Position numbers and translations under genes: made by a program
Notes under the pieces: generated by a model
Databases searched by the model: none
What the model was told of the DNA's origin: nothing
The model's input: the letters and a program-made list of their open reading frames with translations, nothing else
In this document: positions 1 through 9,145 of the stretch, piece after piece
Layout of the letters: each line of letters begins with the position of its first letter
Numbering within the stretch: the first letter of the stretch is position 1
Source of the DNA: a virus
Virus record (IMG/VR): IMGVR_UViG_3300034072_000696
Coordinates: 1 to 53,802 of that record
Length of the DNA: 53,802 nt
Reading direction: 5' to 3' (one strand)

Positions 1-1
1 C

Positions 2-3000
2 AGCGGGGCAGGGCTGGTCATGAAGTCCGCCTACTACCTCGGCCTGACGGACACGAGCCGCTGGGGCGACCGTATTTTCGACTCGCTGACGGCATGGAAC
101 ACGGGCCGCGCCAGCGCCTCCCAGTTCGACACCGAGGTCTGCGAGATCGGCATGGCCTGGGACGACATCAAATCGGGTGGCCTGACGCTCAACGTGCCGG
201 CAGCGGAACTCATCGTGACGACGCGCGTCAACGGCGTGCGTTCGGCGGGGTTCCATAACTTCCGCAACGACCAGGGCTACGCTTTTACCGTGCCCGCCTT
301 CGGCGGCAACGCGCTAACTTTCGGCGCGTACCGCACGAAGACCGACGGCTTCGTGGTCCATGTCGTCGGCCACAGCGGCATCCAGGGCATCTACAGCAAC
401 AAGGCCGGTGCCAAAGCGCACAACATGTTCGTCTACAAAGACGTGTATGGCGACGGCGGCAACGGTATTTCGTTCGACTGCCAGTTGGCGGAGGTCGTGA
501 ACTGTGTCACCTCTGGCTTTAGCCGCGGCGTCTACATCTACTCGAACGCCAACGGCAGCTTGATCGCGAACAACATCTCGGCGGGCAATACCTTCGGCTT
601 CGGGTCGAACCTGACGCAGACGCGCGGCTACTACTACAACAACATCAGCATCGGCAACGTCAGCGGTAACTGGCCGGCGCTGACGGGGCAGGAGGGCATG
701 GCGAACAACGCCGGCCTGTCCACGGACACGATTTGGGGCAGCAACTCGGTGGCGCTGACCACCGCCGCCTTCGTTTCCTGGAATGCGGTGGAGCCGTACA
801 AGAGCGACTTCCGCCCGGCTGCGATCTCGTCACCGCAGGTCGACAAGGGTACGGACTACTTCGGGCGTCTGCCGTACGACGCGGGCGAAAACGAGGTGCC
901 GAACTACTACCCCGTCGACCCGGGCAAGATCGACATCGGCCCGTACGAATTTGACCACGGCTACGGCCTGACGCCGCAGTCTCAGCCGGTCCAGGTCTCC
1001 GACATCGTGGACGGTTCGCGCATCAAGATCGCCAAGCAGTCCGATGGCGCCGAGCTGTACAACGCGGTGCTGGCGGGTGCGACCTCGATCAGCTACACCG
1101 AGTCGTTGAGCACCAACACGCCGGTCTACCTGTACGTGCGCAAGGGCTCGACCGCACCGTTCTTCAAGCCGCTGCGCCTGGGCGCGAACATCGACGCCGT
1201 GCAGGGCCTGAGCCAGTCGCTCGCCGGCCTGCAGATCGCGGACATCGCCCGCGCCGCCAGCTACCCGGCTGGAGTGGCGACGGACTGGACGTTCAACGCC
1301 GGCACGGGCGCGATTACGCACGTTTCGGGCAGCGACCGCTACACGGTGCAGAGCCTCTACAGCTACTACCGTGACTACACGGACGACAGCGCGACGGTCG
1401 ATGACACTCTGCTCATGGACGGCACGACGCCGACGGTGTTCAGCCTCATCAACACGGGCAGCATCACCGACGCGCACTTGCAGTACCTCAAGGGCGGCTC
1501 GATTGAATTCCAGGACGGCACGCTCTGGAGCAACGTCTATTCGGTCGGCGCACTGAGCGGCAACCCCGACGTCTACCTCTACCAAGGCGCGACCAAGCTC
1601 ACGTCGTTTTGGGGTAGCGGCCACATCGACATTCTCGTGAAGGCGGCAGCAGCGGGCGTGCCCGTCAGCAGCGGCCTGGTCACCGGGTACGCCCGCAAGT
1701 TCGGCTACACCTACGACCACTACGAGGTGGATATGTCCTCCGGGGGCCGCAACGTCATGCCGCTGGCGAGCCTCCCTGATCCTGCCATCGACGACACCGA
1801 GGCGACGGTGGCCGGCTGGAACGACATCGGCGTCAGCTTCGGCTCGTACGCGCTCGATTTCAGCGACGGCGCCGGCGCGCAGACGTATCACGCCCGCATC
1901 GACTGCAACGGTCGCCCGCTGGCCCAGGTGTACCAGCGCATGCAGTACCTGACCCGCGGCGGTTCCAGCGTGTCGCTGAACGGTGTGCCGGGCGAGCGAT
2001 ACCAGGCAGCGCACCCCAGCTTCGCCCCGATCAAGACCGCGCCGTTCGGTGTGTACTCGGGCGGCGTCTGGTCGCTGGCCCCGGGCGTGTGGCTGGATAA
2101 TGTCGCTTCGGGCGACCTCTACAACTTCGTCCTCACGGACGCCGCGGGTGGCGCGCACCAGAACGTCGCGGCCCTGTTCCAGTCGGTCAGCATCGCGGGC
2201 GTGCTCCCTGGCTCGCGGGTCCAGATTTACGACACCAGCAACGACCTGGAGCTGTTCAACGACATCGCGGCCACTAGCACGGTGAGCTGGCAGGACAGCG
2301 TGGCGCCGGTGGGCGACCGCGCGATCCGCCTCCGCGTGGCGTATGTGGATGGCGCGGATGCGCGCAACTTCATCGAAGCCAGCATCGGCACCTGTGGCAC
2401 TGCAGCAGGCAACAAGGACGTGACCTATCTGGTGAGCCAGACGACGGACGCGGTCTACAACGCCAACGCCATCGACGGCAGCACGGTCACGGGTGTGACG
2501 TTCACGGACGCGACCGTGGACACGATGAACATCAACATCAACGCGGGCACGGTGAATCTCGGCCAGCTCTATGCGGCCTGGGTCTGGTACGCGTTCAGCG
2601 CGGCCGGCATCGCGACGGACATCGACTACATCCGCGCCATCGACCAGGCCAACTACGTCTACTCGAATCTGCGCTGGAAGAACACCACCAGCCCGGCTAC
2701 GCCGCTCAAGATCACGGGCGGGTACGCCTGGGACTCGGTTACGGAAGACCCGACGGACCTCGTGGATGTCACTGGCGGCACGGTGTTCCTGACCCCGCCG
2801 CACGTCGTCGCGAAGACGATCACGGTGACGGGCGGGAACGTCATCACGGGGGACGTAGGCGATCTGCCGACGGCCTCGCAAGTGGCGGCGGCGGTCCTGG
2901 CTGCGGCGGCGACGGACCCGATCCACGCAGACACCAAGCGCATGAACGGCGCAGCGGTGTTCGGGGACGGTAGCGAAGGCGACCGCTGGCGGGGCGCGGG

Positions 3001-3013
3001 TGTTTCACCCTAG
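2..3013 (+). CDS. tail spike / receptor-binding protein, 5' partial
   Basis: The frame is open to the first bases of the window with no ribosome site before the ATG at 20, so the N-terminus is missing. The first 310 or so residues look like a right-handed beta-helix: Asn/Gly-rich strands with recurring hydrophobic ladders, closing with a DIGPYEF motif of the kind that ends pectate-lyase-like repeats. Several beta-rich repeats with SDIVDGSRI- and SIAGVLPGSRV-like turns follow, then an Ala-rich end. Such architecture fits a tail spike that binds or cleaves surface polysaccharide. Catalytic residues cannot be assigned. Confidence 0.7.
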   Translation, partial: SGAGLVMKSAYYLGLTDTSRWGDRIFDSLTAWNTGRASASQFDTEVCEIGMAWDDIKSGGLTLNVPAAELIVTTRVNGVRSAGFHNFRNDQGYAFTVPAFGGNALTFGAYRTKTDGFVVHVVGHSGIQGIYSNKAGAKAHNMFVYKDVYGDGGNGISFDCQLAEVVNCVTSGFSRGVYIYSNANGSLIANNISAGNTFGFGSNLTQTRGYYYNNISIGNVSGNWPALTGQEGMANNAGLSTDTIWGSNSVALTTAAFVSWNAVEPYKSDFRPAAISSPQVDKGTDYFGRLPYDAGENEVPNYYPVDPGKIDIGPYEFDHGYGLTPQSQPVQVSDIVDGSRIKIAKQSDGAELYNAVLAGATSISYTESLSTNTPVYLYVRKGSTAPFFKPLRLGANIDAVQGLSQSLAGLQIADIARAASYPAGVATDWTFNAGTGAITHVSGSDRYTVQSLYSYYRDYTDDSATVDDTLLMDGTTPTVFSLINTGSITDAHLQYLKGGSIEFQDGTLWSNVYSVGALSGNPDVYLYQGATKLTSFWGSGHIDILVKAAAAGVPVSSGLVTGYARKFGYTYDHYEVDMSSGGRNVMPLASLPDPAIDDTEATVAGWNDIGVSFGSYALDFSDGAGAQTYHARIDCNGRPLAQVYQRMQYLTRGGSSVSLNGVPGERYQAAHPSFAPIKTAPFGVYSGGVWSLAPGVWLDNVASGDLYNFVLTDAAGGAHQNVAALFQSVSIAGVLPGSRVQIYDTSNDLELFNDIAATSTVSWQDSVAPVGDRAIRLRVAYVDGADARNFIEASIGTCGTAAGNKDVTYLVSQTTDAVYNANAIDGSTVTGVTFTDATVDTMNININAGTVNLGQLYAAWVWYAFSAAGIATDIDYIRAIDQANYVYSNLRWKNTTSPATPLKITGGYAWDSVTEDPTDLVDVTGGTVFLTPPHVVAKTITVTGGNVITGDVGDLPTASQVAAAVLAAAATDPIHADTKRMNGAAVFGDGSEGDRWRGAGVSP

Positions 3014-3545
3014 TTCGTTCCACAGCTCCAGCTTCCACCCGTCGTCATGGCGGGGTGTGGAAGGTGAGGTCCGGCCTGTTGTCCAGCCGCTCAACGGCGG
3101 CGTTCGGTTTACCCCGATCCGTGACGCCGAGCCGAGGCTGCGGATTAACGCGCGCGTCGCGCACACCGCGGGGGGCCGGCTACCGGCATCGGCGGGGGCG
3201 ACGGCTACTGTCTTCGCGGCAGGGTATGTGCGCGTTGTCAGCGGGGCCGCTGTGTGCGCCGGCGGCGCCCGACCGGCATTCAAGACGAAGCCGACGGCGA
3301 GCCGTGTATGTTGCATCGCACCAACGGCGAATGCCCGAGCTGTTTCCCGCCTCGCCGCGGCGACGAAAATGCTCCGCCAGGATGTCCGGCCAGCAGGGTA
3401 CGCGTGCCCGACGTTCCGCACGTACGACACATATTCGGCGTCAGCAGTAGCGCGCCCGCGCGGCGTTTTGAACCCCAGCGACGAAGAATTGTTGGCCCTT
3501 GTATACGCAGCGCGAAAAAAGCGCTTGACACACGCTTACAGGTAA
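3000..3545 (+). CDS. hypothetical protein after the tail spike
   Basis: This frame, from a GTG overlapping the spike stop, stays open for 181 codons with GC-rich third positions. The two other rightward frames give Arg/Ser-rich products typical of shadows. The N-terminus has a short FHPSS/FHSSS repeat and the middle is rich in Ala, Val, Gly and Thr. No family is recognised. The start is uncertain, and a GTG at 3057 is possible. Its last codons contain the -35 box and operator of the next promoter, so it probably ends the spike transcript. Confidence 0.45.
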   Translation: MFHPSSFHSSSFHPSSWRGVEGEVRPVVQPLNGGVRFTPIRDAEPRLRINARVAHTAGGRLPASAGATATVFAAGYVRVVSGAAVCAGGARPAFKTKPTASRVCCIAPTANARAVSRLAAATKMLRQDVRPAGYACPTFRTYDTYSASAVARPRGVLNPSDEELLALVYAARKKRLTHAYR

Positions 3546-3554
3546 GCATATAAG
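3525..3554 (+). promoter_or_regulatory. sigma70-type promoter with operator between -35 and -10
   Basis: TTGACA (3525-3530) and TATAAG (3549-3554) are separated by 18 bases. The spacer contains the palindrome GCTTACAGGTAAGC (3534-3547). The arrangement is nearly identical to that at 53753-53782. A protein bound to the palindrome would block RNA polymerase. It serves the gene starting at 3561 and perhaps the scaffold and coat genes. Confidence 0.8.
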
Positions 3555-3560
3555 ACACCT

Positions 3561-3800
3561 ATGAACGATATTGCGGTGCAACAAGCGCTACTGCTGATTA
3601 AGACGGCCCCGGAGCTTCAAGGCTTCCGTGACTGGCTTGTCGCGCAGCAGCTCTTGCTTGGCGACCGTCTCGTTTCCGCCGAGTCCGAAGTGGAGCTTCG
3701 CAACGCCCAAGGGGCCGCGCGCTTCCTCCGTGACTTGACGAAAAAGATCGAGGTTTCGGGCGACGTCCTAGCCCGAATCCGAGGTGAGGGTGCGCGATGA
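3561..3800 (+). CDS. small hypothetical protein before the scaffold
   Basis: A 79-residue acidic, mostly helical protein (Leu, Gln, Glu, Ala-rich), not recognised. The ATG lies only seven bases after the -10 box, so its mRNA would be leaderless or have a very short leader; no Shine-Dalgarno is seen. Its stop overlaps the next start as ATGA. Small helical proteins at this place before a scaffold are sometimes head-assembly factors, but that is only position-based. Confidence 0.7.
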   Translation: MNDIAVQQALLLIKTAPELQGFRDWLVAQQLLLGDRLVSAESEVELRNAQGAARFLRDLTKKIEVSGDVLARIRGEGAR

Positions 3801-3928
3801 GCGCACGTTTGCGTAGACCGTATCAACCCAGCGGGCTCGAAGGCTCCGAAGGGGTAGTCGGCACTTCCGTGCGTAGCACGGCTGTAGACCGTAACCCTGA
3901 CGAACACCGGACGGCAATGGGTATGTAG
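3797..3928 (+). CDS. 43-residue basic protein
   Basis: A short frame starts at the ATGA overlap with the preceding gene and ends at TAG 3926-3928, 19 bases before the scaffold ATG. The product is basic and Gly/Ser-rich with no recognisable domain. The stop-start overlap is the main support for translation. The frame could also be a chance opening in the scaffold leader. Confidence 0.4.
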   Translation: MSARLRRPYQPSGLEGSEGVVGTSVRSTAVDRNPDEHRTAMGM

Positions 3929-3947
3929 TCGGCACGAGGAGAAAACG

Positions 3948-4916
3948 ATGGCACTACCGAAGGCAATCCAAGCAGAAGTTGATCGCGCTACCGCGATCGA
4001 ACAGCAACTCGCGCAACCGGCAGCTCCGGCCGTGGATACGTCCGCGCCCGCCGCGAATACTGAACCGGAAACGCCCGCTGACGTCCCCGTGGAGCAGCCT
4101 GCGGCAGTCGTACATCAACCGGACGAGACCCCGGCCCAACCCGAAGCGGAAGACATCTACCGCCGTCGCTATGAGGCCCTGCAAGGCAAGTTCAACGCCG
4201 AGGTTCCCCGCCTGACCCGTCAGGTCCAGGAATCGGAGCGTGTGATCGCGCAAATGCAGGCAGACCTCCAGGCGCTGCGCGAGAAGGTGAAAACCGAACC
4301 GGAGCAGCCGCAGCAATCGTCTCAGAAGGACGTTGAGGAGTTCGGCGCAGATTTGGTCGCAATGGTGAACCGCATCGCAGCGGAAGCCGCAACCAATGCC
4401 GCGCGTCGTTTGGAAGCCAAGTTCCGGGAGGAGCTGGCGAAGGTCGGCAGCCATGTCGGCGATGTGTCTCAGCAGGTTGTGGAATCGAAGACCAACGAGT
4501 TTTGGGGTGCAGTCCTGCACTTCGTACCCGATTGGGACGCGATCAACACCAACCCTGCATGGGTTGCATGGCTCGATACGCGCGCGCCGGGCTCGCTGCA
4601 CACCTACCGCGCCCTGGCCGAAGAAGCGGTCGCGCAGTTCAACCCCGAGCCGGTCGTCGAGTTGGCGAAGCTGTGGAAGTCGCAGCAAGCCCCCGAGAAG
4701 CCGGCAGGCAAGAAGCCTGATCTCCAAAAACAAGTATCACCCCCCGCAGCCCGCGCAAGCGGTCCTGCCCCCGACACCGCCCCGGTCTTCACGATGAAGG
4801 ATGTGGAGCAAATGGGTGACCCCCGCTTCATTGCTCGCATGAGCGAAGCGGAGTACGCCCAGCGTTCTGCAGCCATCGACCAGGCGCTTGTCGAAGGCCG
4901 GATTCGCATGAGCTAA
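3948..4916 (+). CDS. capsid scaffolding protein
   Basis: 322 residues, started by GGAG eight bases before the ATG. Residues about 20-75 are Pro/Ala/Glu-rich, followed by a charged coiled coil (about 85-150), a globular part with Trp residues (about 180-245), and a charged C-terminus. Acidic, coiled-coil, low-complexity composition immediately upstream of the coat gene is typical of podovirus scaffolds, which guide procapsid assembly and then leave. No protease motif is seen. The call rests on composition and position. Confidence 0.8.
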   Translation: MALPKAIQAEVDRATAIEQQLAQPAAPAVDTSAPAANTEPETPADVPVEQPAAVVHQPDETPAQPEAEDIYRRRYEALQGKFNAEVPRLTRQVQESERVIAQMQADLQALREKVKTEPEQPQQSSQKDVEEFGADLVAMVNRIAAEAATNAARRLEAKFREELAKVGSHVGDVSQQVVESKTNEFWGAVLHFVPDWDAINTNPAWVAWLDTRAPGSLHTYRALAEEAVAQFNPEPVVELAKLWKSQQAPEKPAGKKPDLQKQVSPPAARASGPAPDTAPVFTMKDVEQMGDPRFIARMSEAEYAQRSAAIDQALVEGRIRMS

Positions 4917-4930
4917 AGCGGTTAATTCGT

Positions 4931-4944
4931 GCTTACACGTAACC
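4931..4944 (+). promoter_or_regulatory. operator copy in front of the coat gene
   Basis: GCTTACACGTAACC matches the dispersed palindrome with one changed base. It lies between the scaffold stop and the Shine-Dalgarno (AGGAG, 4947-4951) of the coat gene. No convincing -10 box is seen here, so it may act on elongating polymerase or on the leader rather than at a promoter. Confidence 0.65.
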
Positions 4945-4960
4945 ATTAGGAGAAATTCTC

Positions 4961-5938
4961 ATGCCGTATCCCACTACTGGTGATTTCGTCACCAACCCGA
5001 CTTACTCGGGCTCGTTTATCCCGACCCTGTGGTCGAGCAAGCTGAACGCCAAGTTCTACAAGGCGACCGTGTTCGGCGAAATCGCCAACACCGACTGGGA
5101 AGGCGAGATCAAGAACATGGGTGACAAGGTCACCATCAACAATGTTCCTGATCTCACCATCAGCAACTACACCGTCGGCGGCACCCTGAGCTATCAGGTT
5201 CCGACCCCGAGCACCATCACCCTGAACATCGACAAGGGCAAGTCCTTTGCGTTCAAGGTGTCCGATGTTCTGGCCTACCAGTCGGACATCAAGCTGATCG
5301 ACACGTTCTCGGACGATGCCGCCAGCAAGATGAAGGTCGCCATCGACAGCACCGTGGTCTACAACACCTTCTCGAAGGCCGCCGCCGCTAACAAGGGCGC
5401 GACCGCGGGTGTGAACTCCGGTGGCATCGACCTCGGCACCGACGCCGCCCCGGTCACCCTGACCGCCAGCAACGTCCTGGACGTGATCCTGCGCCTGGCC
5501 GCCGTGCTGGACGAGCAGAACGCCCCGGAAAGCGATCGTTGGCTGCTGCTGGACCCGCTGACCCGCCAACTGCTCATGCAGTCGAACCTGGCTCAAGCCC
5601 AGTACACCGGCGACGCCAGCTCCCCGGTTCGCAACGGCAAGATCGGCGGTATCGACCGCTTCACCGTCTACGTGACCAACAACCTGCCGCGCGCCGCCGC
5701 CGCATTCGATTTCAAGTCGGGTGATGGCTCCGAAGGTGGCGTGACCGCAGTGGCAGGCGCTCCGGCCCGCCGCGTGCTGGTCGCAGGTCACAAGTCGGCG
5801 ATCACCTTCGCCAGCCAGATGACCAAGATGGAGACCCTGCCGAACCAGAACGACTTCGGTTCGCTGGTTCGTGGTCTGAACGTCTACGGCTACGAAGTTG
5901 TGAAGCCCGACACCCTGACCTTCGCGGTCGTCAAGTAA
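4961..5938 (+). CDS. major capsid protein
   Basis: 325 residues, with AGGAG before the ATG. It follows the scaffold and is followed by a hairpin terminator, the usual setting of a highly expressed coat gene. The sequence is rich in Thr, Asp, Asn and small residues, with an N-terminal segment containing FIPTLWSSKLNAKFYK, as in P22-like or HK97-like coats of temperate podophages. The C-terminal part has a TDMG-free beta-rich end (LVRGLNVYGYEVVKPD) like that of other phage coat proteins. Codon use is strongly biased to C/G endings, stronger than in the neighbours, which fits high expression. Confidence 0.85.
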   Translation: MPYPTTGDFVTNPTYSGSFIPTLWSSKLNAKFYKATVFGEIANTDWEGEIKNMGDKVTINNVPDLTISNYTVGGTLSYQVPTPSTITLNIDKGKSFAFKVSDVLAYQSDIKLIDTFSDDAASKMKVAIDSTVVYNTFSKAAAANKGATAGVNSGGIDLGTDAAPVTLTASNVLDVILRLAAVLDEQNAPESDRWLLLDPLTRQLLMQSNLAQAQYTGDASSPVRNGKIGGIDRFTVYVTNNLPRAAAAFDFKSGDGSEGGVTAVAGAPARRVLVAGHKSAITFASQMTKMETLPNQNDFGSLVRGLNVYGYEVVKPDTLTFAVVK

Positions 5939-5953
5939 GTCGCTAGTGCAACA

Positions 5954-5979
5954 ACCCACACCCTCACGGGTGTGGGTTT
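5954..5979 (+). terminator. intrinsic terminator-like hairpin after the coat gene
   Basis: ACCCACACCC (5954-5963), loop TCAC, GGGTGTGGGT (5968-5977), then a short T stretch. The 10-bp perfect stem is placed so that it could reduce transcription beyond the coat gene. The weak T tract suggests partial read-through to the adaptor genes. Confidence 0.7.
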
Positions 5980-5995
5980 CCTTACGGAGAACAAT

Positions 5996-6265
5996 ATGTC
6001 CCACACCATCGAATCCCTGGCCGCCATCCCTGGCGTTCAACTGGTCGCCGGCTCGTTTATCGCCCGCATCAACCACGCGAACACCGAGATCGCGACCGTC
6101 GGCAAGCATGACGGCATCCTGTCGTTGACCGAGGCCGGCATCGAGTTCCTCAAGACCCTGGAAGCCCCCGCCGCGAAGGCCGCAGCGCCGACCAAGGGTA
6201 AGGCTGCCAAGGCTGACGCCGCTCCGGTTGTCGGCGACGCTGAAAAGTCTCTGGACCTGGACTAA
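5996..6265 (+). CDS. small head protein with Lys/Ala-rich tail
   Basis: 89 residues from the ATG at 5996, preceded by ACGGAGA. The first 55 residues look globular; the rest is a Pro/Ala/Lys linker ending in an acidic LDLD tail. The position, directly after the coat gene, suggests a head decoration, stabilisation or completion protein, but no family is recognised. Confidence 0.65.
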   Translation: MSHTIESLAAIPGVQLVAGSFIARINHANTEIATVGKHDGILSLTEAGIEFLKTLEAPAAKAAAPTKGKAAKADAAPVVGDAEKSLDLD

Positions 6266-6271
6266 ACGCCC

Positions 6272-6601
6272 ATGCCGTACACGATGCAGGATGTCATCGA
6301 CAAGGGCCGCTATCCGCTTAACGATCCGACCAAGGTTCGTTACCCGGATGCGGCGCTGCTCGGCTTCGGCAACGACGCCATCCTGCTCACGCGCAAGAAG
6401 CGCCCCGATTTGTTCCTCGGGGCGTGGTCGGCTCTGCCGGGCAATCTTGCGTTCGGGGATACGTTCCCGCTCCCCGACGAGTACGTACCGCTCGTCGCGG
6501 ACTACATTTCTGGCCGCGCCGAGCTGATCGACGACGAACACGCGAACTCCGGCCGTGCCGAGAAGCTCGTGATGACCTTCTATGAGGGCCTTCTGACGTG
6601 A
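6272..6601 (+). CDS. head-tail adaptor-like protein
   Basis: 109 residues, starting six bases after the previous stop. It resembles short phage adaptor proteins encoded just before tail-tube A: an N-terminal MQDVIDKG-type segment, a central aromatic and Pro-rich loop, and a helical end. It overlaps the next gene by GTGA, so the two are translationally coupled. A role at the head-tail joint is inferred from position. Confidence 0.6.
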   Translation: MPYTMQDVIDKGRYPLNDPTKVRYPDAALLGFGNDAILLTRKKRPDLFLGAWSALPGNLAFGDTFPLPDEYVPLVADYISGRAELIDDEHANSGRAEKLVMTFYEGLLT

Positions 6602-7239
6602 GTACCGCCGCTTGGGAGACCCTGTTCGACGACGTGCTGCCGGAAGTCAGCGCGTGCGCGCAGAACGTGGCTGCAGCGGCGATCCGCCGGGCCACGATCG
6701 AGTTTTGCCGCGACACCCTGGTCTATAGCGCGATCCTCGCGCCGATCAACGTCGTCGCGGGCCAGCGCCGCTACATCCTGACGCCCCCGTCAGCCGACGT
6801 GGCGGTAGGCATGATCTTGAATCTGTCGCTCGGTGGGGCTACGTGCCACCCGGTCGCGCCGGATGAACTCGCGGCGAACAACCCGTCCTGGATGCGTGAG
6901 ACGGGCTCGCCGCGCGGCTTCATGGAGCCGGAACCGGGCACCGTTGAGTTTTTCCCCATCCCGGACACGAACACCACTGCAGGACTGCAGGCGCACGTGG
7001 CGCTGATCCCGAGCCAAACCGCGCTCGGCGCTCCTGCGTGGCTGTTTGAGAAGCACGGGTTCGAGATCGCCGAGGGCGCCAAGCACTACTTGATGCTGAC
7101 CCCGGGCCGCCCGTACTCCAACCCGACCCTGGCCGATTTTTACGGGCGCCGTTTCGCCAGCGCCAAGACCGACGCCAAGAACGCTGCCAATCGTGGCGGC
7201 GCCCGCGCCGGTATGCGCATCCAGCTACGAAAGAGTTAA
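6598..7239 (+). CDS. tail tubular protein A-like (gatekeeper / adaptor)
   Basis: 213 residues, GTG start inside the previous stop (GTGA). The pattern of an N-terminal helical bundle with FCRDT, a beta-rich middle and a helical C-terminus ending with basic residues is that of T7 gp11-type adaptors, which form the ring between portal and tail nozzle. Length is near the T7-family size (about 200). The call combines length, order and composition. Confidence 0.65.
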   Translation: MSTAAWETLFDDVLPEVSACAQNVAAAAIRRATIEFCRDTLVYSAILAPINVVAGQRRYILTPPSADVAVGMILNLSLGGATCHPVAPDELAANNPSWMRETGSPRGFMEPEPGTVEFFPIPDTNTTAGLQAHVALIPSQTALGAPAWLFEKHGFEIAEGAKHYLMLTPGRPYSNPTLADFYGRRFASAKTDAKNAANRGGARAGMRIQLRKS

Positions 7240-7242
7240 GCC

Positions 7243-8442
7243 ATGCCGAACCTACTCCTATCTGACTACGCGGTCACTACGCTGGCGTCCTCGTTCGACG
7301 CCGACGCGGGTACGTTCACGGTTGCGCCGGGCACCGGGGCGCTGTTCCCGACGCCCATCGGCGGCACGGGCACGTACATGATCCTGACGCTGGAGGACGA
7401 AGCCGGGAACACCGAAAAGATTAAGGTCTCGCACCGGGCGGGGGATGTGTTCGGCTCGAACACGTACCCGATTCAGCGGGGCTACGGCGGCACGTCCGCC
7501 CGCGCGTGGACTGGCGGGGACTCGCTCTCGCTGCGCTGGAACAAGACGACCGCGGAAGAAATGGCGGCGGAGGCAGCGGAGGGCGCGTTCGCGGCGCACG
7601 TTGTTGAGCCTGACCCGCACCCGCAGTACCTGCAGCTTGACGACGTGGCGGGTCTGTTCGTCGAGCGTTCTTCGGTCACGCCGTATATGCAGGCTGTGTT
7701 CGGGTCTGCGGACGCCGCGACGGTGCGCGGGGCAATCGGCGCGATGAGCGCGAGCGTCGTGCTCGGTAACTACCGCGGCGTGGCGTATTACGAAGATACG
7801 GCCACGCTCTCGCTGACGCACGCGGGGAAGCTGCTCCTCGCTGGCTCCACAGCCAGCACTAATTGGGCGATAAGCCTCCCGACCCCGACCGCGGATGACA
7901 TTGGTAAGCGATTCATGCTGCTGAACACCAGCGGTAAGCCCCTGGTGATTTCTCCGCCGGCGGCAGTCGCACCGGATGAGGCCGTGCTTATGGTCGACAA
8001 CGCCAATGTCGCGACCTTCACTCTACCCGCCACGGACACTATGGAATTCACTGTGGTCGGCTATGGCGCGATCAGCGGGGGCGGCAACAAGACGACGTGG
8101 GTCGGCCTGCACGTTCACAAGAAGACCCCCGTAACGGTGAACACGTTCAATGGGCGCACGGGTGCGGTTGCGCTGACGTCGGCGGATGTCACCAGCGCCC
8201 TTGGGTACACCCCGGCGAATACCTCACACACGCACAGTTACGTCGCGACCGATAGTAGTTCCGGGCGGGTTGGCAGTTACGGGACCGCTACCGGGTCACC
8301 TACGAGCGCGAACGCCACTATCTCGGGGGTGGGGAGCTGGGCTCCGCTTGGGGGTGGAACTTGGCGCCGCGCGTACGGCGTGGGTTGGGACCGCGGACCC
8401 GATGGGGACTCTTACACGTACCTGTTCCAACGCATCGCCTAA
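7243..8442 (+). CDS. tail fibre protein
   Basis: 399 residues. An N-terminal part with beta-turn repeats is followed by a HPQYLQ-type segment (about 125) and a C-terminal half with the phrase NTFNGRTGAVALTSADV (about 290-307) and LGYTPANTSHTH, both common in collar and shaft regions of phage fibres. The end is Gly/Trp/Arg-rich, as in receptor-binding tips. The next gene encodes a fibre assembly chaperone, supporting the call. Together with the spike at the window start, the virion may carry two adhesins. Confidence 0.8.
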   Translation: MPNLLLSDYAVTTLASSFDADAGTFTVAPGTGALFPTPIGGTGTYMILTLEDEAGNTEKIKVSHRAGDVFGSNTYPIQRGYGGTSARAWTGGDSLSLRWNKTTAEEMAAEAAEGAFAAHVVEPDPHPQYLQLDDVAGLFVERSSVTPYMQAVFGSADAATVRGAIGAMSASVVLGNYRGVAYYEDTATLSLTHAGKLLLAGSTASTNWAISLPTPTADDIGKRFMLLNTSGKPLVISPPAAVAPDEAVLMVDNANVATFTLPATDTMEFTVVGYGAISGGGNKTTWVGLHVHKKTPVTVNTFNGRTGAVALTSADVTSALGYTPANTSHTHSYVATDSSSGRVGSYGTATGSPTSANATISGVGSWAPLGGGTWRRAYGVGWDRGPDGDSYTYLFQRIA

Positions 8443-8451
8443 AGGAGCGAC

Positions 8452-8889
8452 ATGATGGAAGCACGCAACCCGGCTTGGGCGAACGCAGAACACACGGTGA
8501 TTAATCTTGAATGGAACCACCCTGAGTACGGTTGGATTCCCTTTTCGGCGCTACCGGACGACGCCGAGGAGCACGGCCGCGCACTATTTCTGCTCGCAAC
8601 GGCGGAGGAGTTCGGACCTGTCGCTGAATACGTCGCGCCACCGGAGCCAGTGCCCAGCCGCTGCACCCGTCGCCAAGGTCGCCTTGCGCTGCTAAACGCG
8701 GGCTACCTGGAGATGGTGGAAGCGTCCATTGCGGCCATCGTCGACCCGGTGGAGCGCACGAAGGCACAGATTGAGTACGAGGCCGATACGTGGGAGCGGG
8801 CCAACCTGTTCCTGCAGGCTATGTGGGCGCAGCTCGGCGGTACGCCCGAGGGCCTGGACGACCTTTTCCGCTACGCGGTTACGCAATAA
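8452..8889 (+). CDS. tail fibre assembly chaperone-like protein
   Basis: 145 residues; AAAGGAG precedes two tandem ATGs (8452 and 8455), either of which could be used. The C-terminal half starts with TRRQGRLALLNAG and ends with LDDLFRYA, a pattern of the Tfa-like family that helps fibres trimerise. Its position immediately downstream of the fibre gene agrees. Confidence 0.7.
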   Translation: MMEARNPAWANAEHTVINLEWNHPEYGWIPFSALPDDAEEHGRALFLLATAEEFGPVAEYVAPPEPVPSRCTRRQGRLALLNAGYLEMVEASIAAIVDPVERTKAQIEYEADTWERANLFLQAMWAQLGGTPEGLDDLFRYAVTQ

Positions 8890-8902
8890 CTCAGGAGCGC
8901 GC

Positions 8903-9145
8903 ATGGTTATGACTACAACTGAAACCGCGGCGGAACGCGCGTCGGCGACCGCAACGTATCTCGCCAGTGGAGGGGCTGTGCTGTTCGGATTGACCGCGAA
9001 TGAATTGGCCGCGTATGTCGGTATCTTTGTGGCTGTGCTCACCTACGGGACGAACCTGTGGTTCAAGCACCAGCACCTGAAAATGGTCCGTGAAGCACTG
9101 CGCAAAGCGCCCGAGAAGGCCGTATGCGAGGTTGACACGCTGTGA
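8903..9145 (+). CDS. holin, two transmembrane segments
   Basis: 80 residues from ATG 8903, preceded by AGGAG. There are two close hydrophobic segments (about 18-34 and 36-52), then a Lys/Arg-rich tail that would lie in the cytoplasm, a class II holin layout. It overlaps the endolysin start by GTGA. Holins of this kind open the inner membrane; with a SAR endolysin they may act as a pinholin. Confidence 0.75.
   Translation: MVMTTTETAAERASATATYLASGGAVLFGLTANELAAYVGIFVAVLTYGTNLWFKHQHLKMVREALRKAPEKAVCEVDTL

Noticed and set aside
830-2926. 698-codon leftward frame under the tail spike gene
   Set aside because: Arg/Val/His-rich product with no ribosome site; an open antisense shadow of a GC-rich gene.
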